Notes: generated by a model from the letters alone, not told the origin. A stretch of DNA of 64,000 nucleotides from Labrenzia sp. THAF82 (GCF_009363435.1 NZ_CP045354.1:4926501-4990500), one strand, 5' to 3'. Counted from the first letter of the stretch, positions 44,287 to 53,793 are shown. Translations and numbers: made by a program.

Positions 44287-45402
44287 TTACGCCTCAGGTG
44301 TGTTTTCCTCTTCACCTACTTTCACCCAAGCGATCACCAATTCATAAAACACAGCCAACACGACAGGCCCGAGAAAGAGCCCCAACAAACCGTGGGCAAT
44401 CGTTCCGCCCAGGACACCGATCAATATGATCAGCATGGGCGTATCCAGGCCCCGTGACATCAGGATGGGCCTGAGAACATTGTCGACGAGCATGACCGGA
44501 ACCATCAGCACCGTGAAGAGAAGCGCCGGCACAAGATCCCAGGCACTCCATGCCCAGATGATTGTCGGCAGGATGACCAGCGCAGGCCCTATCTGGACAA
44601 TGCAAAGCACGAGCGCAACGAAAGTCAGAATACCCGCAAGCGGCACTGAAAATGCGATTAGAATAACGCCCGTCAGAAGTCCCTGAATGACGGCAACGCC
44701 GATGACACCGCGAGAGACATTGCGGATGGTTGCGCCTGCAAGATCCACAAATTCCGCACCGCGCGTCGCGATGATCCTGTCCGCAAAACGCTTCGCCCCC
44801 TTGGCCAGCGAGGGCCCGGGTACGAAAAGGCATCCGGCCAGTATGATCGACACGACAAAGAAGAGGACGCTTCCACTCAGGGAGGCCAGCACGGACAAGA
44901 TACGGCTGCCGGCGGGAACGAGCATCGGCCCAACCTTTGTCAGAAACAGTTCAAGACTGCGCTGCGCCAACCCCCAGAACTCGGCAATCTTCTCACCGAC
45001 CAGAGGGAGGCCTGCGATCCGCTCCGGCAGCGTGGGCAAATTCAGTTTGCCGCCCGACACCGCTTCAAACCAGGACTGCAAGGTTTCAACAAGGCTGACG
45101 ACCAACACAGCAACCGGCCCAATGACAACGGCGAGGCAAAACAGCGTGAGCAACACGGCTGAGAGTATCTTGCGTCCACCAAGCTTGCCGGCCAACCAGG
45201 CGTAAACCGGGTATAGCGCCACGGTCAGAACCACTGCCCAAAGCAAAAACAGAAAGAAAGGTGCTATCAACTGCAGAGAAAAATAGGCAAACAGCCCCAA
45301 AACACCAAGCCGGATGGCTATGTCGATTACCCTGGCATCAACCGACGGATTTGAGTTGGCATCCATGCCACCCGATGTTTCAGTCGAAGGTTCATCACTC
45401 AT
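44287..45402 (-). CDS. AI-2E family (PerM-like) transporter
   Basis: A 371-residue inner-membrane protein with about eight helices. It has the arrangement of the AI-2E/PerM family: a pair of N-terminal helices, a periplasmic helical segment (ETLQSWFEAVSGGKLNLPTL), and a C-terminal helical block. The ATG at 45402 is used; an ATG at 45366 is also possible. Substrate is unclear: family members range from AI-2 export to Na+/H+ exchange. A 35-residue membrane peptide follows on the same strand. Confidence 0.85.
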   Translation of the reverse strand: MSDEPSTETSGGMDANSNPSVDARVIDIAIRLGVLGLFAYFSLQLIAPFFLFLLWAVVLTVALYPVYAWLAGKLGGRKILSAVLLTLFCLAVVIGPVAVLVVSLVETLQSWFEAVSGGKLNLPTLPERIAGLPLVGEKIAEFWGLAQRSLELFLTKVGPMLVPAGSRILSVLASLSGSVLFFVVSIILAGCLFVPGPSLAKGAKRFADRIIATRGAEFVDLAGATIRNVSRGVIGVAVIQGLLTGVILIAFSVPLAGILTFVALVLCIVQIGPALVILPTIIWAWSAWDLVPALLFTVLMVPVMLVDNVLRPILMSRGLDTPMLIILIGVLGGTIAHGLLGLFLGPVVLAVFYELVIAWVKVGEEENTPEA

Positions 45403-45512
45403 CTGGGCCCCACGCGCTTCTGGATGTTCCACCGGCACCGAAGAATAACGATGATAGACAACAGCGCCAGCCCCAAGTGGCGCTCTGCCATCTCGAAATC
45501 AGGGTGCCGACC

Positions 45513-46292
45513 CTAGTCTTTGCGGAAAATCACACCTGCGAGCCAACCGGTGAAAATCGCCAGCATGACCGCCAGCACACCGTAGAAGAACGGGTAGTTC
45601 TGGGCGAGTTCGAACGTAATTTGCTCAAAACCGATCTTGGCGACCGCGAGGCTTTCTTCGGTTTGCGAGACGACCTCTCCGTGGTGGAAGAGGAAACTTT
45701 TTACCTTGTAGTCTCCAACCGGGATGTTTGCCGGTAGAGGAATGTTGGTGCGGAACATCGTATGGGTGAGAAACTCGATCGATGTTTCCTGTTCCGAATA
45801 GAGCCCGGCCTCCTGACGCAGACGAACAAACGCCTTTCGAAAGTCGTCACGATCAGAGAGCGGCACGTTCGAGACACCCGAAACCGCCAGATTGATGTGG
45901 TTGAGACCGATGCCAAGTTCATCAAGGACAGTCCTGTCGGCCATTAGTCCGATATCGACCGAACTCGCCACCGCATAAAAGGACGGTACGGCCTGGAAAC
46001 GCTCGGCCTCCCGATTGACCCAGACCCCCAGAAACCGGCCTTTTCGACGAGTGGTGATGTCCTGCGGCGGTCCTTCAACGACAATCGCCAATTCATAGCC
46101 GCTCGGGTCGTTCGGCTGACGGGCAATATGGCTTGCCTGTCCGAATATGACGATTTCAGTTCCTGTGAAGTTGGACTGGATCGACACAACATCGGAGGAA
46201 AGCGCCGTGACCAGATCTTCGTTCGAAGGGTTCTGCGCGTGCACACCAACCGGGAACAGCATCAGGGACAGCAGAAGAACCAGGCGCATCAT
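45513..46292 (-). CDS. TIGR02186-family membrane-anchored protein
   Basis: A 259-residue protein with a signal peptide (about 1-19, ending VHAQ) and a C-terminal membrane helix (FFYGVLAVMLAIFTGWLAGV). The periplasmic part has a beta-sandwich look with FTGTEIVIFGQA and DYKVKSFLF. It fits the TIGR02186 family, found mainly in alphaproteobacteria next to TSUP transporters. Its ATG overlaps the TSUP gene stop by four bases (ATGA). The two proteins likely work together in sulfur-compound transport, but this is inference from pairing. Confidence 0.82.
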   Translation of the reverse strand: MMRLVLLLSLMLFPVGVHAQNPSNEDLVTALSSDVVSIQSNFTGTEIVIFGQASHIARQPNDPSGYELAIVVEGPPQDITTRRKGRFLGVWVNREAERFQAVPSFYAVASSVDIGLMADRTVLDELGIGLNHINLAVSGVSNVPLSDRDDFRKAFVRLRQEAGLYSEQETSIEFLTHTMFRTNIPLPANIPVGDYKVKSFLFHHGEVVSQTEESLAVAKIGFEQITFELAQNYPFFYGVLAVMLAIFTGWLAGVIFRKD

Positions 46293-47218
46293 GACCCGGC
46301 CCCCTTGCGGATCGCGATGGAATAGAAATCATCCGGAACAAGCAAAAGGTCGACGGCAAAGCGCAATCCAACACCCAGAACCAGCAACGCAAGCAACAGA
46401 CGCAGTTGATCACCGCGCAGGTTCTGCCCCATGCGCGCGCCAAATTGTGCGCCGATCACACCGCCAATCATCAGTGTGAGCGCCAGGACGATATCGACCG
46501 TCTTGGTTCCCATGGAATGGAAAATCGTCGCCGCCGCCATCGTGAACAGGATCTGGAACAGCGATGTTCCGATGACAATACTGGTCGGGACCCTTAGCAG
46601 GTAAATCAGCGCCGGGACCATCATGAACCCGCCACCAATGCCGAGGATCGTTCCCAGGAAGCCTATGATCGCACCAAGGCCAACAACCGGGATCACACTG
46701 ACATAGAGCTTCGACCGTCTGAACCGAACCTTGAGCGGCAGGCCGTGGATCCAATTGTGCTGACCGGGCCTGCGCGCACTTGGCGCGGACCCGGATTTGC
46801 GGCGGCGGATCGCGCGCACGGATTCAAACAGCATCAAACCGCCGATCGCGCCCAGAAAGGTCACATAGGAAAGCGAAATAACGAGATCCAGCTGCCCGAC
46901 GGATTGCAGGACGTCGAACAGAATTACGCCAATCAGCGAGCCGAAAACACCTCCCGCCAGCAATATGCCCGCCAGTTTGAAATCGATCGCTTTTCGTCGC
47001 CAATAGGTCACCACCGCCGAAGCGGAGGACGCCACGACCTGGGTCGTCACAGTTGCCACGGAAACAGCAGGCGGAATGCCGGAGAAGATCAACAAAGGCG
47101 TCAGCAGGAAGCCGCCACCGATGCCAAAAAGACCAGAGAGAAAACCCACTGCCCCGCCCATGGCAAATATCACGAAGATATTGACCGGTATTTCGGCTAT
47201 AGGCAGGTATAATTGCAC
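46289..47218 (-). CDS. TSUP-family sulfite/sulfonate exporter (TauE/SafE)
   Basis: A 309-residue inner-membrane protein with about eight helices in two repeats. The repeat motifs GLFGIGGGFLLTPLLI and LGIGGGFMMVPALIYLL are the TauE/SafE signature. Members move sulfite, sulfoacetate or organosulfonates across the membrane. The start is a GTG at 47218 with no clear ribosome site, so it is uncertain by a few residues. It is translationally coupled to the TIGR02186 gene. A hairpin lies 72 bases upstream. Confidence 0.88.
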   Translation of the reverse strand: MQLYLPIAEIPVNIFVIFAMGGAVGFLSGLFGIGGGFLLTPLLIFSGIPPAVSVATVTTQVVASSASAVVTYWRRKAIDFKLAGILLAGGVFGSLIGVILFDVLQSVGQLDLVISLSYVTFLGAIGGLMLFESVRAIRRRKSGSAPSARRPGQHNWIHGLPLKVRFRRSKLYVSVIPVVGLGAIIGFLGTILGIGGGFMMVPALIYLLRVPTSIVIGTSLFQILFTMAAATIFHSMGTKTVDIVLALTLMIGGVIGAQFGARMGQNLRGDQLRLLLALLVLGVGLRFAVDLLLVPDDFYSIAIRKGAGS

Positions 47219-47289
47219 AGGGTCAACGCCGGGACAGATTGCAGGTAAAACTGCGTATCAATTACATTAAATTGGTTAAAGACCCGTGC

Positions 47290-47311
47290 TGCCCGGTGTG
47301 TCAACCGGGCA
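47290..47311. terminator. Hairpin after podJ
   Basis: TGCCCGGT and ACCGGGCA form a perfect 8-bp stem around a 6-base loop, 67 bases downstream of the podJ stop. No T tract is present, so it is a weak terminator candidate. Confidence 0.4.
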
Positions 47312-47377
47312 ACAGGCTTCTTCGGTTCGATAGAGCTTTTTTAGGCCAGTTTCTGGCGGAAACGGTAAAGTTCCCGA

Positions 47378-50300
47378 TTAGATCGCCTGGCTCTTGAGTT
47401 CGTCGATAAGCTTGCTGTCCACTTCACCGGTCTCCGGAAGTCCAAGGCTACGCTGAAATGCGCGAATGGCACTTCTGGTGCGTGGCCCCATCTGACCGTC
47501 TGGTGTGCCGGTGTCGAAACCGAGATAATTCAGCTTGTCCTGCGCTTCGCGAACCATCGCCGTGTTGTCGACGGCCTTAACAGCCGCCTGTGCTGCAGGA
47601 AGCGATGCATTGTCGGCCCACCCTTGTTCCATGGTGACCTTGTTTGCCGCTGGATTCGGCGTTTCCAGCCTGAAACTCTCAACCGCGAGGCGGGCATTTG
47701 CCAGCGTCTCCTGATCCATCATGTTGGCGACATCGTCACGTCGCTTTGCCGCCTCCGGATCTCCTTGGTCAGCAGCGATTGCAAACCATTTGTAGCTGGC
47801 AACCAGATCCTTATCGACGCCGATCCCTCCGGCATAAAGAATGCCGAGATTGAACAGGCTGTCTTTCACGCCGAAATTGGCTGCCTGCTCAAACCACTTG
47901 GCAGCTGCCGCATAATCAGGCTGCTCGCCGCCGCCTTCGGCATAAAGAACCGCAAGGTTGTGCATGGCCTTTGCGTTGCCGGCTTCCGCCGCCTTGACGT
48001 ACCAGGCCTTTGCCTTCGGCAGATCCTTGTCGACACCACGGCCTTTTTCATAAAGGCTGGCAAGACGGTACTGCGCCGGAGCCAGACCTTTGTCGGCGGC
48101 CTTCTGGTACCAGGTCGCGGCCTTGGAAAGGTCGGCCGGAACGCCGTTACCTTCCGTATATTTCACGCCCACAAGGAACTCAGCCGCGGGATTGCCGCTG
48201 GCTGCCGCACTGCGCAGTGCCATCGGTCCGACCCCTTCAGGCGGCAGACTTGCGATGAGCGCGGAAGGCGCGTTTGCAGTGTCGCTTGCCGAAGGGGGTG
48301 TCGGTTTGAAGCCCGTTGAGTTATCGACAGCCTGCTGACCGAAACTGCCGGCAACACCTGCTGGCGGTGCAAAGGCAAGTTCTGCATCAGCGGACATCGG
48401 TCCTTCTGAATCTGCGCTCTGAACGTTCTGAGGTGCGGCAGTCGATGTCGCTGCAGCCGGAGCCGGCGTTGAAGCTGCAATCGCGGGCACTTCAGGTTGC
48501 ACCGAATTTGCTTCGACGGGAGGTGCTGCCGCTGGCGCGTCACCCGCCGAGCGGGTCGCGACCGCGGGTGGGGCGCCCTCATCAGGTGTAGCAGCCGCAT
48601 CTGCGACCGACGTTGCCGGTGCAACAACGGCATCTGCTTGTGCCGATACCGGAGGAGTTTCAACACTCTCCTGTGTTTCCTGGGGTACAGCGGCAAGTTG
48701 ATTGCCCTCATCTGAGGACGTCGTTGCAATCCTGTAGACCTGAATACCGAGAACCAGAACCACAGCTGCTGCCGCATAGAGAATGGCGCGGCGGCGGAAA
48801 CCGGACCCTTGAGGGGTCTCAGGTGCAGGCCGGTCGCCCGGCAGCACAGTGGTATCCTGCGCTTCGAAGTCCCGGTCGGCGATATCCTCAGTGCCAAGTT
48901 CAAGCTCGTCGAGCTGTTCGTCCTTATCCTCGACCGGTGCCGCGGACTTGTCGCGTTTCAACACATTGCGGAGCCAGCCGACACGCGCCTTGCCGCGTTG
49001 TTCATCGGCTGGGTCTGGGTCAGCGTTTTTCTTCTGTTTCTTTTCAAGCTGGGCTGCTTCAGCAGAGGCTGCCTGTGCAGCGCGCCGGGCAGCGGCAATA
49101 AAGTCTGCCTTGCGGTCCCGCGCCCGTTCTTCCGGGCTGGCCTTTTCTTCGGCCTTGGCGGCAAATTCGGCTTGAGGCGGTTCGCTTAGCTTTGGTTTTG
49201 AAGGTCCTGAGAAAAGCGTCGACGTGTCGTCAAGCGTGAGTGGTGAAAACTCAGCTGCGGCTTTTGCACCTGCAGGCTCACGCATGGGTGCGCCCTGATC
49301 CTGCGCTTCCGTCCGTTCCAGGTTATCCAGACGTTCGGTCAAGGATCCGAGAACGGATTTGACGCCATCAAATGTATTGCGCGTGCGCTCCTCGCTGCCC
49401 TCAGCTGCATCGAGAAGTTGCCTCAGGTCCCCCTGCAAAGCATTGATGGCTTGGTCATATTGCTCGTTTTTCGGCGCTGGCGTCGTCGCAATTGCCTCGG
49501 CAGCCGCCTGCCTGGCGATCCCGGCAATGTCGTCGCGGCTTTGCTCAAGGCCTTTCTCGATGCGTTCCAGCACAGGAGACAGTTGATCGCCATTGGCTGC
49601 ATTCACAGAGGTGTTTTCAATCTGCTCTGCCAGAGCAGCCACTTTCGAGCTCAGTTGATCGAAACGGCTGTCGTCAGCTCCGTCCCCTCCTTTGGAGACA
49701 ATCTGAGCCAGGTCGGAAATACGTTTTTCCAGGACTTCCGTGGAGCCCGGAGCCTCAACTGAGGCACGCATTGCACCGATTTCTTCGCGCAGCTTGTCCA
49801 GATCGGATGTGGTAACGCCCTCCGTCGGCTGATCGAGACGCGCAGTCAGATCGTTCAGCCGATCCTGAAGCTGGATCATGAACTTGTCATCATGACCGCC
49901 TGCGCCGCCTGCACGCATATTGGCCGCATCCAGAACGGGCACAGGGCGGGACGCTTTCTTTTCAATGGCGTCGATCTTGCCGGATATTGTTTCAAGTCGG
50001 TTTTCCAGCGACTGAAACGCTCCAGTGTCGGTTGCCGGCAACGGAGCCTGTTCCATGCGTTCCAACCGGTCGACAATGTCGTTCAGGCGTCTGTCGACCT
50101 GAGACAGATGTTCATGGTTGGCTGGCGCTGCCCTGTCGTCGGACATCATGCCGACAATATCTTCAAGTCGCCCCTGGAGCCGGGAAATGGTTTCCGGCTC
50201 CGGCATGCGCTCTTCCATTGCGGAAAGACGGCTGTCGAGACCGCGCTGCTCGCGCGCAAGCACCTCAAGATCATCCAGCCGCCCAGAGACGAACTTCATC

Positions 50301-51481
50301 CTGTCGTCGATGCCCTCGACAAGGCCTTTGATGTCGATCTGCTCAACGAACCCGCGGACTTCACGCAGCTCTGCCCGTAGCGGCTCGATTTCGGCGTGGC
50401 CTTTGCGCTGAAGCAATTCTTCCATACGCTCAGCAATGCTTACGACGCGGTCCTCAAGCACCACCATGTGCTCTGACCGCGGCAGGGCCGCAAAAGCGTC
50501 TTCAATTTCATTCAGACGCGCGGTGACACCGCGCAACACTCTCGGGTCAACGGATGCCCGGGACAGCTCATCAAGACGCTGCAGAATGTGCGCATAGCCG
50601 TGCTCTAGCGTTTCCAGTGCACCTTCAACATTTGTGCGGCCAACCATCGATTTCAGGTCGGCAACTTCCTTGCGAATCTCTTTTGCAAGCAAGTCGTTCC
50701 GTTTGTCGGCGCGCATACGTTCGACCATGTCGGACAGACGCCGAAGTTCTGCGTTCTGCCGGCCAACCGTTTCGCTGGTACCACGCGAAATTCCACCGAG
50801 CGCATCCCGCAGTGAACCCAGTTCCTCGCGCACCTGGTTCAACGCCTGCTCATGCGGAGCTCTCAATGCGTCGATACGACGGCCAAGATCCTTGTAAATA
50901 TGCATGGAGGCGTCGCGCTGCGGATGGCCTCCGCGACGGCGGACAGGTTCGTGACCATAATCAAGGTCGTCGACGTAGCCATCGTCATCGTCTTCGTGAT
51001 GATAATATGCTTCTTCTTCGCGAAGCGCGTCCATGGCGTATCGGCCCGGCCGGCGCTGCGGACGCGGGGCATCGCGATAAGGATCCGACGGTGCCTCATA
51101 TCCTGAAAGCCCCTGCACCTGCTCGTCCAGCCGGTCCAGTGCTCCCATGACATCATCCAGGCCGGGTTCAGGTGCACGGGATTGACGGCGCAGCGCCGGA
51201 CGGGTGGTCCGGCGAGGCTTGCCAGCGGCTCTTCCGGGCCTGCCAACCGTGCGGTCCTGGTCCGACAGGAGACGATCCAGTTCATCTGCTACAGCGTCGA
51301 GATCCTCGTCCCGCTCATCAACCATCTGTGAATCATATCGGTTGCCCAAGGCGGTCGCAGTGCGTGTCAGCCGTTCAATTCTGCTACTTGCATGCTCGCG
51401 GCGGGGAGCGTCGTAATAGTCGTCGCTCTCATACACATCACGACCGCGGCGTCCTGCCTCGTTTTTCTTCCAAGCCGGCAT
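47378..51481 (-). CDS. podJ: PodJ-like polarity protein
   Basis: A 1367-residue membrane protein. The N-terminal 850 residues are charged and largely coiled coil (for example RLDELSRASVDPRVLRG and LEDRVVSIAERMEELL). A single membrane helix lies at about 897-917 (AILYAAAAVVLVLGIQV), followed by an Ala/Pro/Val-rich linker. Sel1-type repeats occupy about 1104-1263 (EGNGVPADLSKAATWYQKAA), and a peptidoglycan-binding domain fills the C-terminus (MGPRTRSAIRAFQRSLGLP). That order is the PodJ layout of Caulobacter and Rhizobiales, which marks the growing or old pole. Two CtrA-like sites lie upstream. PodJ assignment rests on architecture, not on sequence comparison. Confidence 0.82.
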   Translation of the reverse strand: MPAWKKNEAGRRGRDVYESDDYYDAPRREHASSRIERLTRTATALGNRYDSQMVDERDEDLDAVADELDRLLSDQDRTVGRPGRAAGKPRRTTRPALRRQSRAPEPGLDDVMGALDRLDEQVQGLSGYEAPSDPYRDAPRPQRRPGRYAMDALREEEAYYHHEDDDDGYVDDLDYGHEPVRRRGGHPQRDASMHIYKDLGRRIDALRAPHEQALNQVREELGSLRDALGGISRGTSETVGRQNAELRRLSDMVERMRADKRNDLLAKEIRKEVADLKSMVGRTNVEGALETLEHGYAHILQRLDELSRASVDPRVLRGVTARLNEIEDAFAALPRSEHMVVLEDRVVSIAERMEELLQRKGHAEIEPLRAELREVRGFVEQIDIKGLVEGIDDRMKFVSGRLDDLEVLAREQRGLDSRLSAMEERMPEPETISRLQGRLEDIVGMMSDDRAAPANHEHLSQVDRRLNDIVDRLERMEQAPLPATDTGAFQSLENRLETISGKIDAIEKKASRPVPVLDAANMRAGGAGGHDDKFMIQLQDRLNDLTARLDQPTEGVTTSDLDKLREEIGAMRASVEAPGSTEVLEKRISDLAQIVSKGGDGADDSRFDQLSSKVAALAEQIENTSVNAANGDQLSPVLERIEKGLEQSRDDIAGIARQAAAEAIATTPAPKNEQYDQAINALQGDLRQLLDAAEGSEERTRNTFDGVKSVLGSLTERLDNLERTEAQDQGAPMREPAGAKAAAEFSPLTLDDTSTLFSGPSKPKLSEPPQAEFAAKAEEKASPEERARDRKADFIAAARRAAQAASAEAAQLEKKQKKNADPDPADEQRGKARVGWLRNVLKRDKSAAPVEDKDEQLDELELGTEDIADRDFEAQDTTVLPGDRPAPETPQGSGFRRRAILYAAAAVVLVLGIQVYRIATTSSDEGNQLAAVPQETQESVETPPVSAQADAVVAPATSVADAAATPDEGAPPAVATRSAGDAPAAAPPVEANSVQPEVPAIAASTPAPAAATSTAAPQNVQSADSEGPMSADAELAFAPPAGVAGSFGQQAVDNSTGFKPTPPSASDTANAPSALIASLPPEGVGPMALRSAAASGNPAAEFLVGVKYTEGNGVPADLSKAATWYQKAADKGLAPAQYRLASLYEKGRGVDKDLPKAKAWYVKAAEAGNAKAMHNLAVLYAEGGGEQPDYAAAAKWFEQAANFGVKDSLFNLGILYAGGIGVDKDLVASYKWFAIAADQGDPEAAKRRDDVANMMDQETLANARLAVESFRLETPNPAANKVTMEQGWADNASLPAAQAAVKAVDNTAMVREAQDKLNYLGFDTGTPDGQMGPRTRSAIRAFQRSLGLPETGEVDSKLIDELKSQAI

Positions 51482-51593
51482 ATCTTGACCCTGGGCTTAC
51501 GGCCATTCAGGCCGCTGATGGAGCAGGCTGCACCGGGAATCCGTCATAAGACGGGACAAGCGCAGCGTTTTGAAAGACTTTGTAGACTTAGGG

Positions 51594-51608
51594 TAAACAG
51601 GGCGTTAA
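51594..51608. promoter_or_regulatory. CtrA-like half-consensus site upstream of podJ (distal copy nearer podJ)
   Basis: TAAA-N7-TTAA has seven of eight bases of the CtrA consensus TTAA-N7-TTAA. It lies 113 bases before the podJ ATG. CtrA control of podJ is established in Caulobacter; here it is inferred. Confidence 0.4.
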
Positions 51609-51686
51609 TCGGCCTTGCTAAATGCGAAAACCGACTGTTTTCGATTGAAAAGACTGAGGACAAACCAAGGATTCGTGCCGAATCGC

Positions 51687-51701
51687 CTAAACGGCCGTTA
51701 A
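51687..51701. promoter_or_regulatory. Second CtrA-like site upstream of podJ
   Basis: CTAA-N7-TTAA also scores seven of eight. It is 206 bases from the podJ start and sits 36 bases before the LiuR-like box. Confidence 0.4.
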
Positions 51702-51736
51702 CGTTTTTTTGCCGGATGACCTTACGCGACTGGACC

Positions 51737-51752
51737 TTGACGCAAACGTAAG
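51737..51752. promoter_or_regulatory. LiuR-like box upstream of the MerR gene
   Basis: TTGACGCAAACGTAAG shows two 6-base arms, TTGACG and CGTAAG, around a CAAA spacer. It matches the box before the acyl-CoA dehydrogenase operon at 14 of 16 positions, including CGTAAG and the AAA of the spacer. It lies about 210 bases before the MerR ATG. It suggests autoregulation. Confidence 0.65.
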
Positions 51753-51962
51753 GTAAAGAGTGCGCCATAAATCAGGCTGACAGCTTGAGCGGATGGTTTT
51801 TTGGGAACGAAAGTGTCAACAGGGGTTTGATCCTGTGACCCGTCTCAACCCGTCTTCCGGACGTCACCTGAGATCGCACCGCGGATCTATTCTGCAGGGC
51901 GACATTCGAAAAAGCATCAACAATGAGCCGGTAAACGGCGACACTGAAGAGTACAAACTGCT

Positions 51963-52424
51963 ATGAGCGAAGCGCTTTCGATCCTCAACGAAGACGATCT
52001 GGTTGACGTTGTCTCTGCAAATGATGACAGCACCAAGAAAACGCAATTCACCATCGGCGATCTGGCCAAGGAATTCGACTGCACATTGCGGACCCTGCGT
52101 TTCTATGAAGACAAGGGACTGCTGAATCCGAAACGCGATGGCTTGAACCGGATCTATAACCGCCGCGACCGTGCACGCCTCAAACTGGTTCTGATGGGCA
52201 AGAGCGTCGGCTTCTCCCTGTCCGAAATCCGGGACATGCTTGACCTTTATGACCTGCGCGACGGTCAGGTCACGCAGCTGCGTGTGGCGCTGTCAAAGTT
52301 CAATGAACAGATCACCGTTCTTGAAGAGCAACGCAAAGACATCGAACAGGCTATCGAGGAATTGTCCCGGACCGTCGAGATCGTTTCCGGGATGCTCAAG
52401 CAGAAAGAAGCCGAAGAAGCCTAA
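51963..52424 (+). CDS. MerR-family regulator, LiuR-like
   Basis: A 153-residue MerR regulator. The helix-turn-helix and wing lie at about 20-90 (FTIGDLAKEFDCTLRTLRFY, EDKGLLNPKRDGLNRIYN). A dimerisation coiled coil (VTQLRVALSKFNEQITVLEE) fills the C-terminal part, without extra sensor cysteines. Length and motif pattern resemble LiuR-type regulators of branched-chain amino acid and acyl-CoA degradation. A matching box lies before this gene and before the beta-oxidation operon at 53979. Ribosome site is weak. The link to that operon is inferred from shared boxes and closeness. Confidence 0.82.
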   Translation: MSEALSILNEDDLVDVVSANDDSTKKTQFTIGDLAKEFDCTLRTLRFYEDKGLLNPKRDGLNRIYNRRDRARLKLVLMGKSVGFSLSEIRDMLDLYDLRDGQVTQLRVALSKFNEQITVLEEQRKDIEQAIEELSRTVEIVSGMLKQKEAEEA

Positions 52425-52452
52425 GGCTCAAAGCTTCAGACGATGTTGGAAG

Positions 52453-52479
52453 CCGCCGAGCCTTTGGCCGGCGGTTTTT
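52453..52479 (+). terminator. Rho-independent terminator after the MerR gene
   Basis: CCGCCG and CGGCGG form a 6-bp stem around a 10-base loop, with TTTTT following. It lies 29 bases after the MerR stop. Confidence 0.75.
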
Positions 52480-52541
52480 CCTAGTTCCGTCTTGATCGAG
52501 ACTCGACCGCTCAGCTATTGCGGCTCTGTACACAAGAGCTT

Positions 52542-52862
52542 CTAGTGTTTTGGCTCGCCGATCAGGATTGTCGGCTTACCACCGGTCGAGATGCGTTCAG
52601 CGTCAGCCGCGACTTCCTGCATTCCGACTGTCGACATGGCTTCCTGTAGTGCCTGGGCTGATGGAAATGCCATTGTAAAGCTCTGGTAAAAGGGCGGATT
52701 GCCATCGGGCCCTGCCAGGAACCTCACCACGGAGTAAGGTTTCGGACCTGAAGGGATCCTCGCCTTCTCATGCAGCAAATCCAGATGAGCTTCATAGTCG
52801 GCATTGAATTTCTCGGCGTTGATCGGCCAAGGATACAGTACTGTCAGCACGACTTGTGACAA
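52542..52862 (-). CDS. EthD-family protein
   Basis: A 106-residue protein starting at the TTG at 52862, where GGGAGG lies five bases upstream; the frame runs open to 52976 but that part overlaps the VOC gene. The fold is a ferredoxin-like dimeric barrel: SQVVLTVLYPWP, the helix EKFNADYEAHLDLLHE, and GPDGNPPFYQSFTMAFPS. Such EthD-like proteins often accompany catabolic enzymes. It follows the VOC gene on the same strand by 79 bases. Function is unknown. Confidence 0.7.
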   Translation of the reverse strand: MSQVVLTVLYPWPINAEKFNADYEAHLDLLHEKARIPSGPKPYSVVRFLAGPDGNPPFYQSFTMAFPSAQALQEAMSTVGMQEVAADAERISTGGKPTILIGEPKH

Positions 52863-52941
52863 AGCGGCCTCCCTATCGGCGCGGTGCAAAAAAGCTTCCG
52901 AAGAAGACTTATCAGTAAGTCCGCTGGAAGCGAACGTGAAC

Positions 52942-53685
52942 TTAAGACCCGCGAACGCGAAACACGTTCGCCACAAGGGTCTTATCCAGACCAGTTACAA
53001 CAGTTTCTCGATAACCGGCCTGTCCGGCACCTGGAAGCCTGGCTGCTTCAAGTGACGGACGGTGCTGGAATTCCAGGACGGTATAGGGCCGTTGATAGAG
53101 CCAACTGCGGTTTTGGAGTGCCAATGGATCCGATGAAGGCGGGTCTTCCTCAGTAAAAGCAAAGAAATAGAGCGTGAAACCATGTGCTTCTACCGGCATG
53201 GTCGCCAGCAGCTTCATGCCGAGGGCGTCACAACTTTCAAACATTGTCGCTGTTTCCCGGCAGCGCAGTGTCAAAAGGTTCAGGGCCGGACCGCCCCCAA
53301 GTTTGCCCGCCTCTGTTTCCTTGGGGCTACGCTCACCCTTGAAGCAGTGTGCAATCAGCTCGACCGGAAACCCCTCAGGGTCCTTGAAGTGTGCCAGATA
53401 GCCAATATCGCCAAATTGCTCGGGTGCTCCGACCCGCACCCCTTTTTCGGCGAGCTGCTGGCAAGCAAGATCAAGATCCGGTACGGACAAGGCAATTTTC
53501 CAATATAGGTCTTCGCTAGATCCGCAATAGGCAGTCGCTGCCTGCTCGAACTTTAAGCCTGCCTCTTCCTTGCCATAGCCGACAGTGCCGTCCCCCTGCT
53601 CCTTCATTCCAAGGACATCGCAGTAAAAGCGCCGTTGCGCTTCCGGGTCCCGGCATTTCAGCGTGATCCAATCAATCTTGGGCAT
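52942..53685 (-). CDS. Two-domain VOC/glyoxalase-family protein
   Basis: A 247-residue protein with two vicinal-oxygen-chelate modules. The first (about 1-118) has KIDWITLKCRDPEAQRRFY and AHFKDPEGFPVELI. The second (about 132-230) has NLLTLRC and a degenerate metal site. Only the first has a plausible glutamate metal ligand (VEL). The ATG at 53685 is used; the upstream part of the frame has no ribosome site. It diverges from the beta-oxidation operon. It may be a glyoxalase, dioxygenase or binding protein; the substrate is unknown. Confidence 0.7.
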   Translation of the reverse strand: MPKIDWITLKCRDPEAQRRFYCDVLGMKEQGDGTVGYGKEEAGLKFEQAATAYCGSSEDLYWKIALSVPDLDLACQQLAEKGVRVGAPEQFGDIGYLAHFKDPEGFPVELIAHCFKGERSPKETEAGKLGGGPALNLLTLRCRETATMFESCDALGMKLLATMPVEAHGFTLYFFAFTEEDPPSSDPLALQNRSWLYQRPYTVLEFQHRPSLEAARLPGAGQAGYRETVVTGLDKTLVANVFRVRGS

Positions 53686-53758
53686 ACGGCAATCCGTTCC
53701 TTTGATCCTAGACTTTGCCAATTCGCTCTCATCGGTGCCTGTGACCTTGGGATGGATG

Positions 53759-53775
53759 GAGGTCGCGATGACCTC
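53759..53775. promoter_or_regulatory. Palindrome GAGGTC-N5-GACCTC
   Basis: Perfect 6-bp arms around GCGAT lie 74 bases before the VOC gene start. A CACAGATCTGTG palindrome (53794-53805) follows 18 bases later. Either may be an operator; no regulator is assigned. Confidence 0.35.
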
Positions 53776-53793
53776 AAAATTACGTCAACAAAA

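Larger units (their letters stand above)
51482..51962. other. Divergent regulatory region, podJ to MerR gene
   Basis: 481 bases without a convincing gene. Its podJ-proximal half has two near-consensus CtrA sites, and its middle has a LiuR-like box. The sequence CCGTTAACGTTTTTTTGCC near 51696 is AT-rich next to a GC palindrome. The remaining 200 bases up to the MerR start hold the MerR leader; I see no riboswitch-like structure. Confidence 0.6.

Noticed and set aside
51544..51768. 74-residue minus-strand frame upstream of podJ
   Set aside because: It overlaps the CtrA-like and LiuR-like boxes, has no ribosome site and no recognisable protein features.
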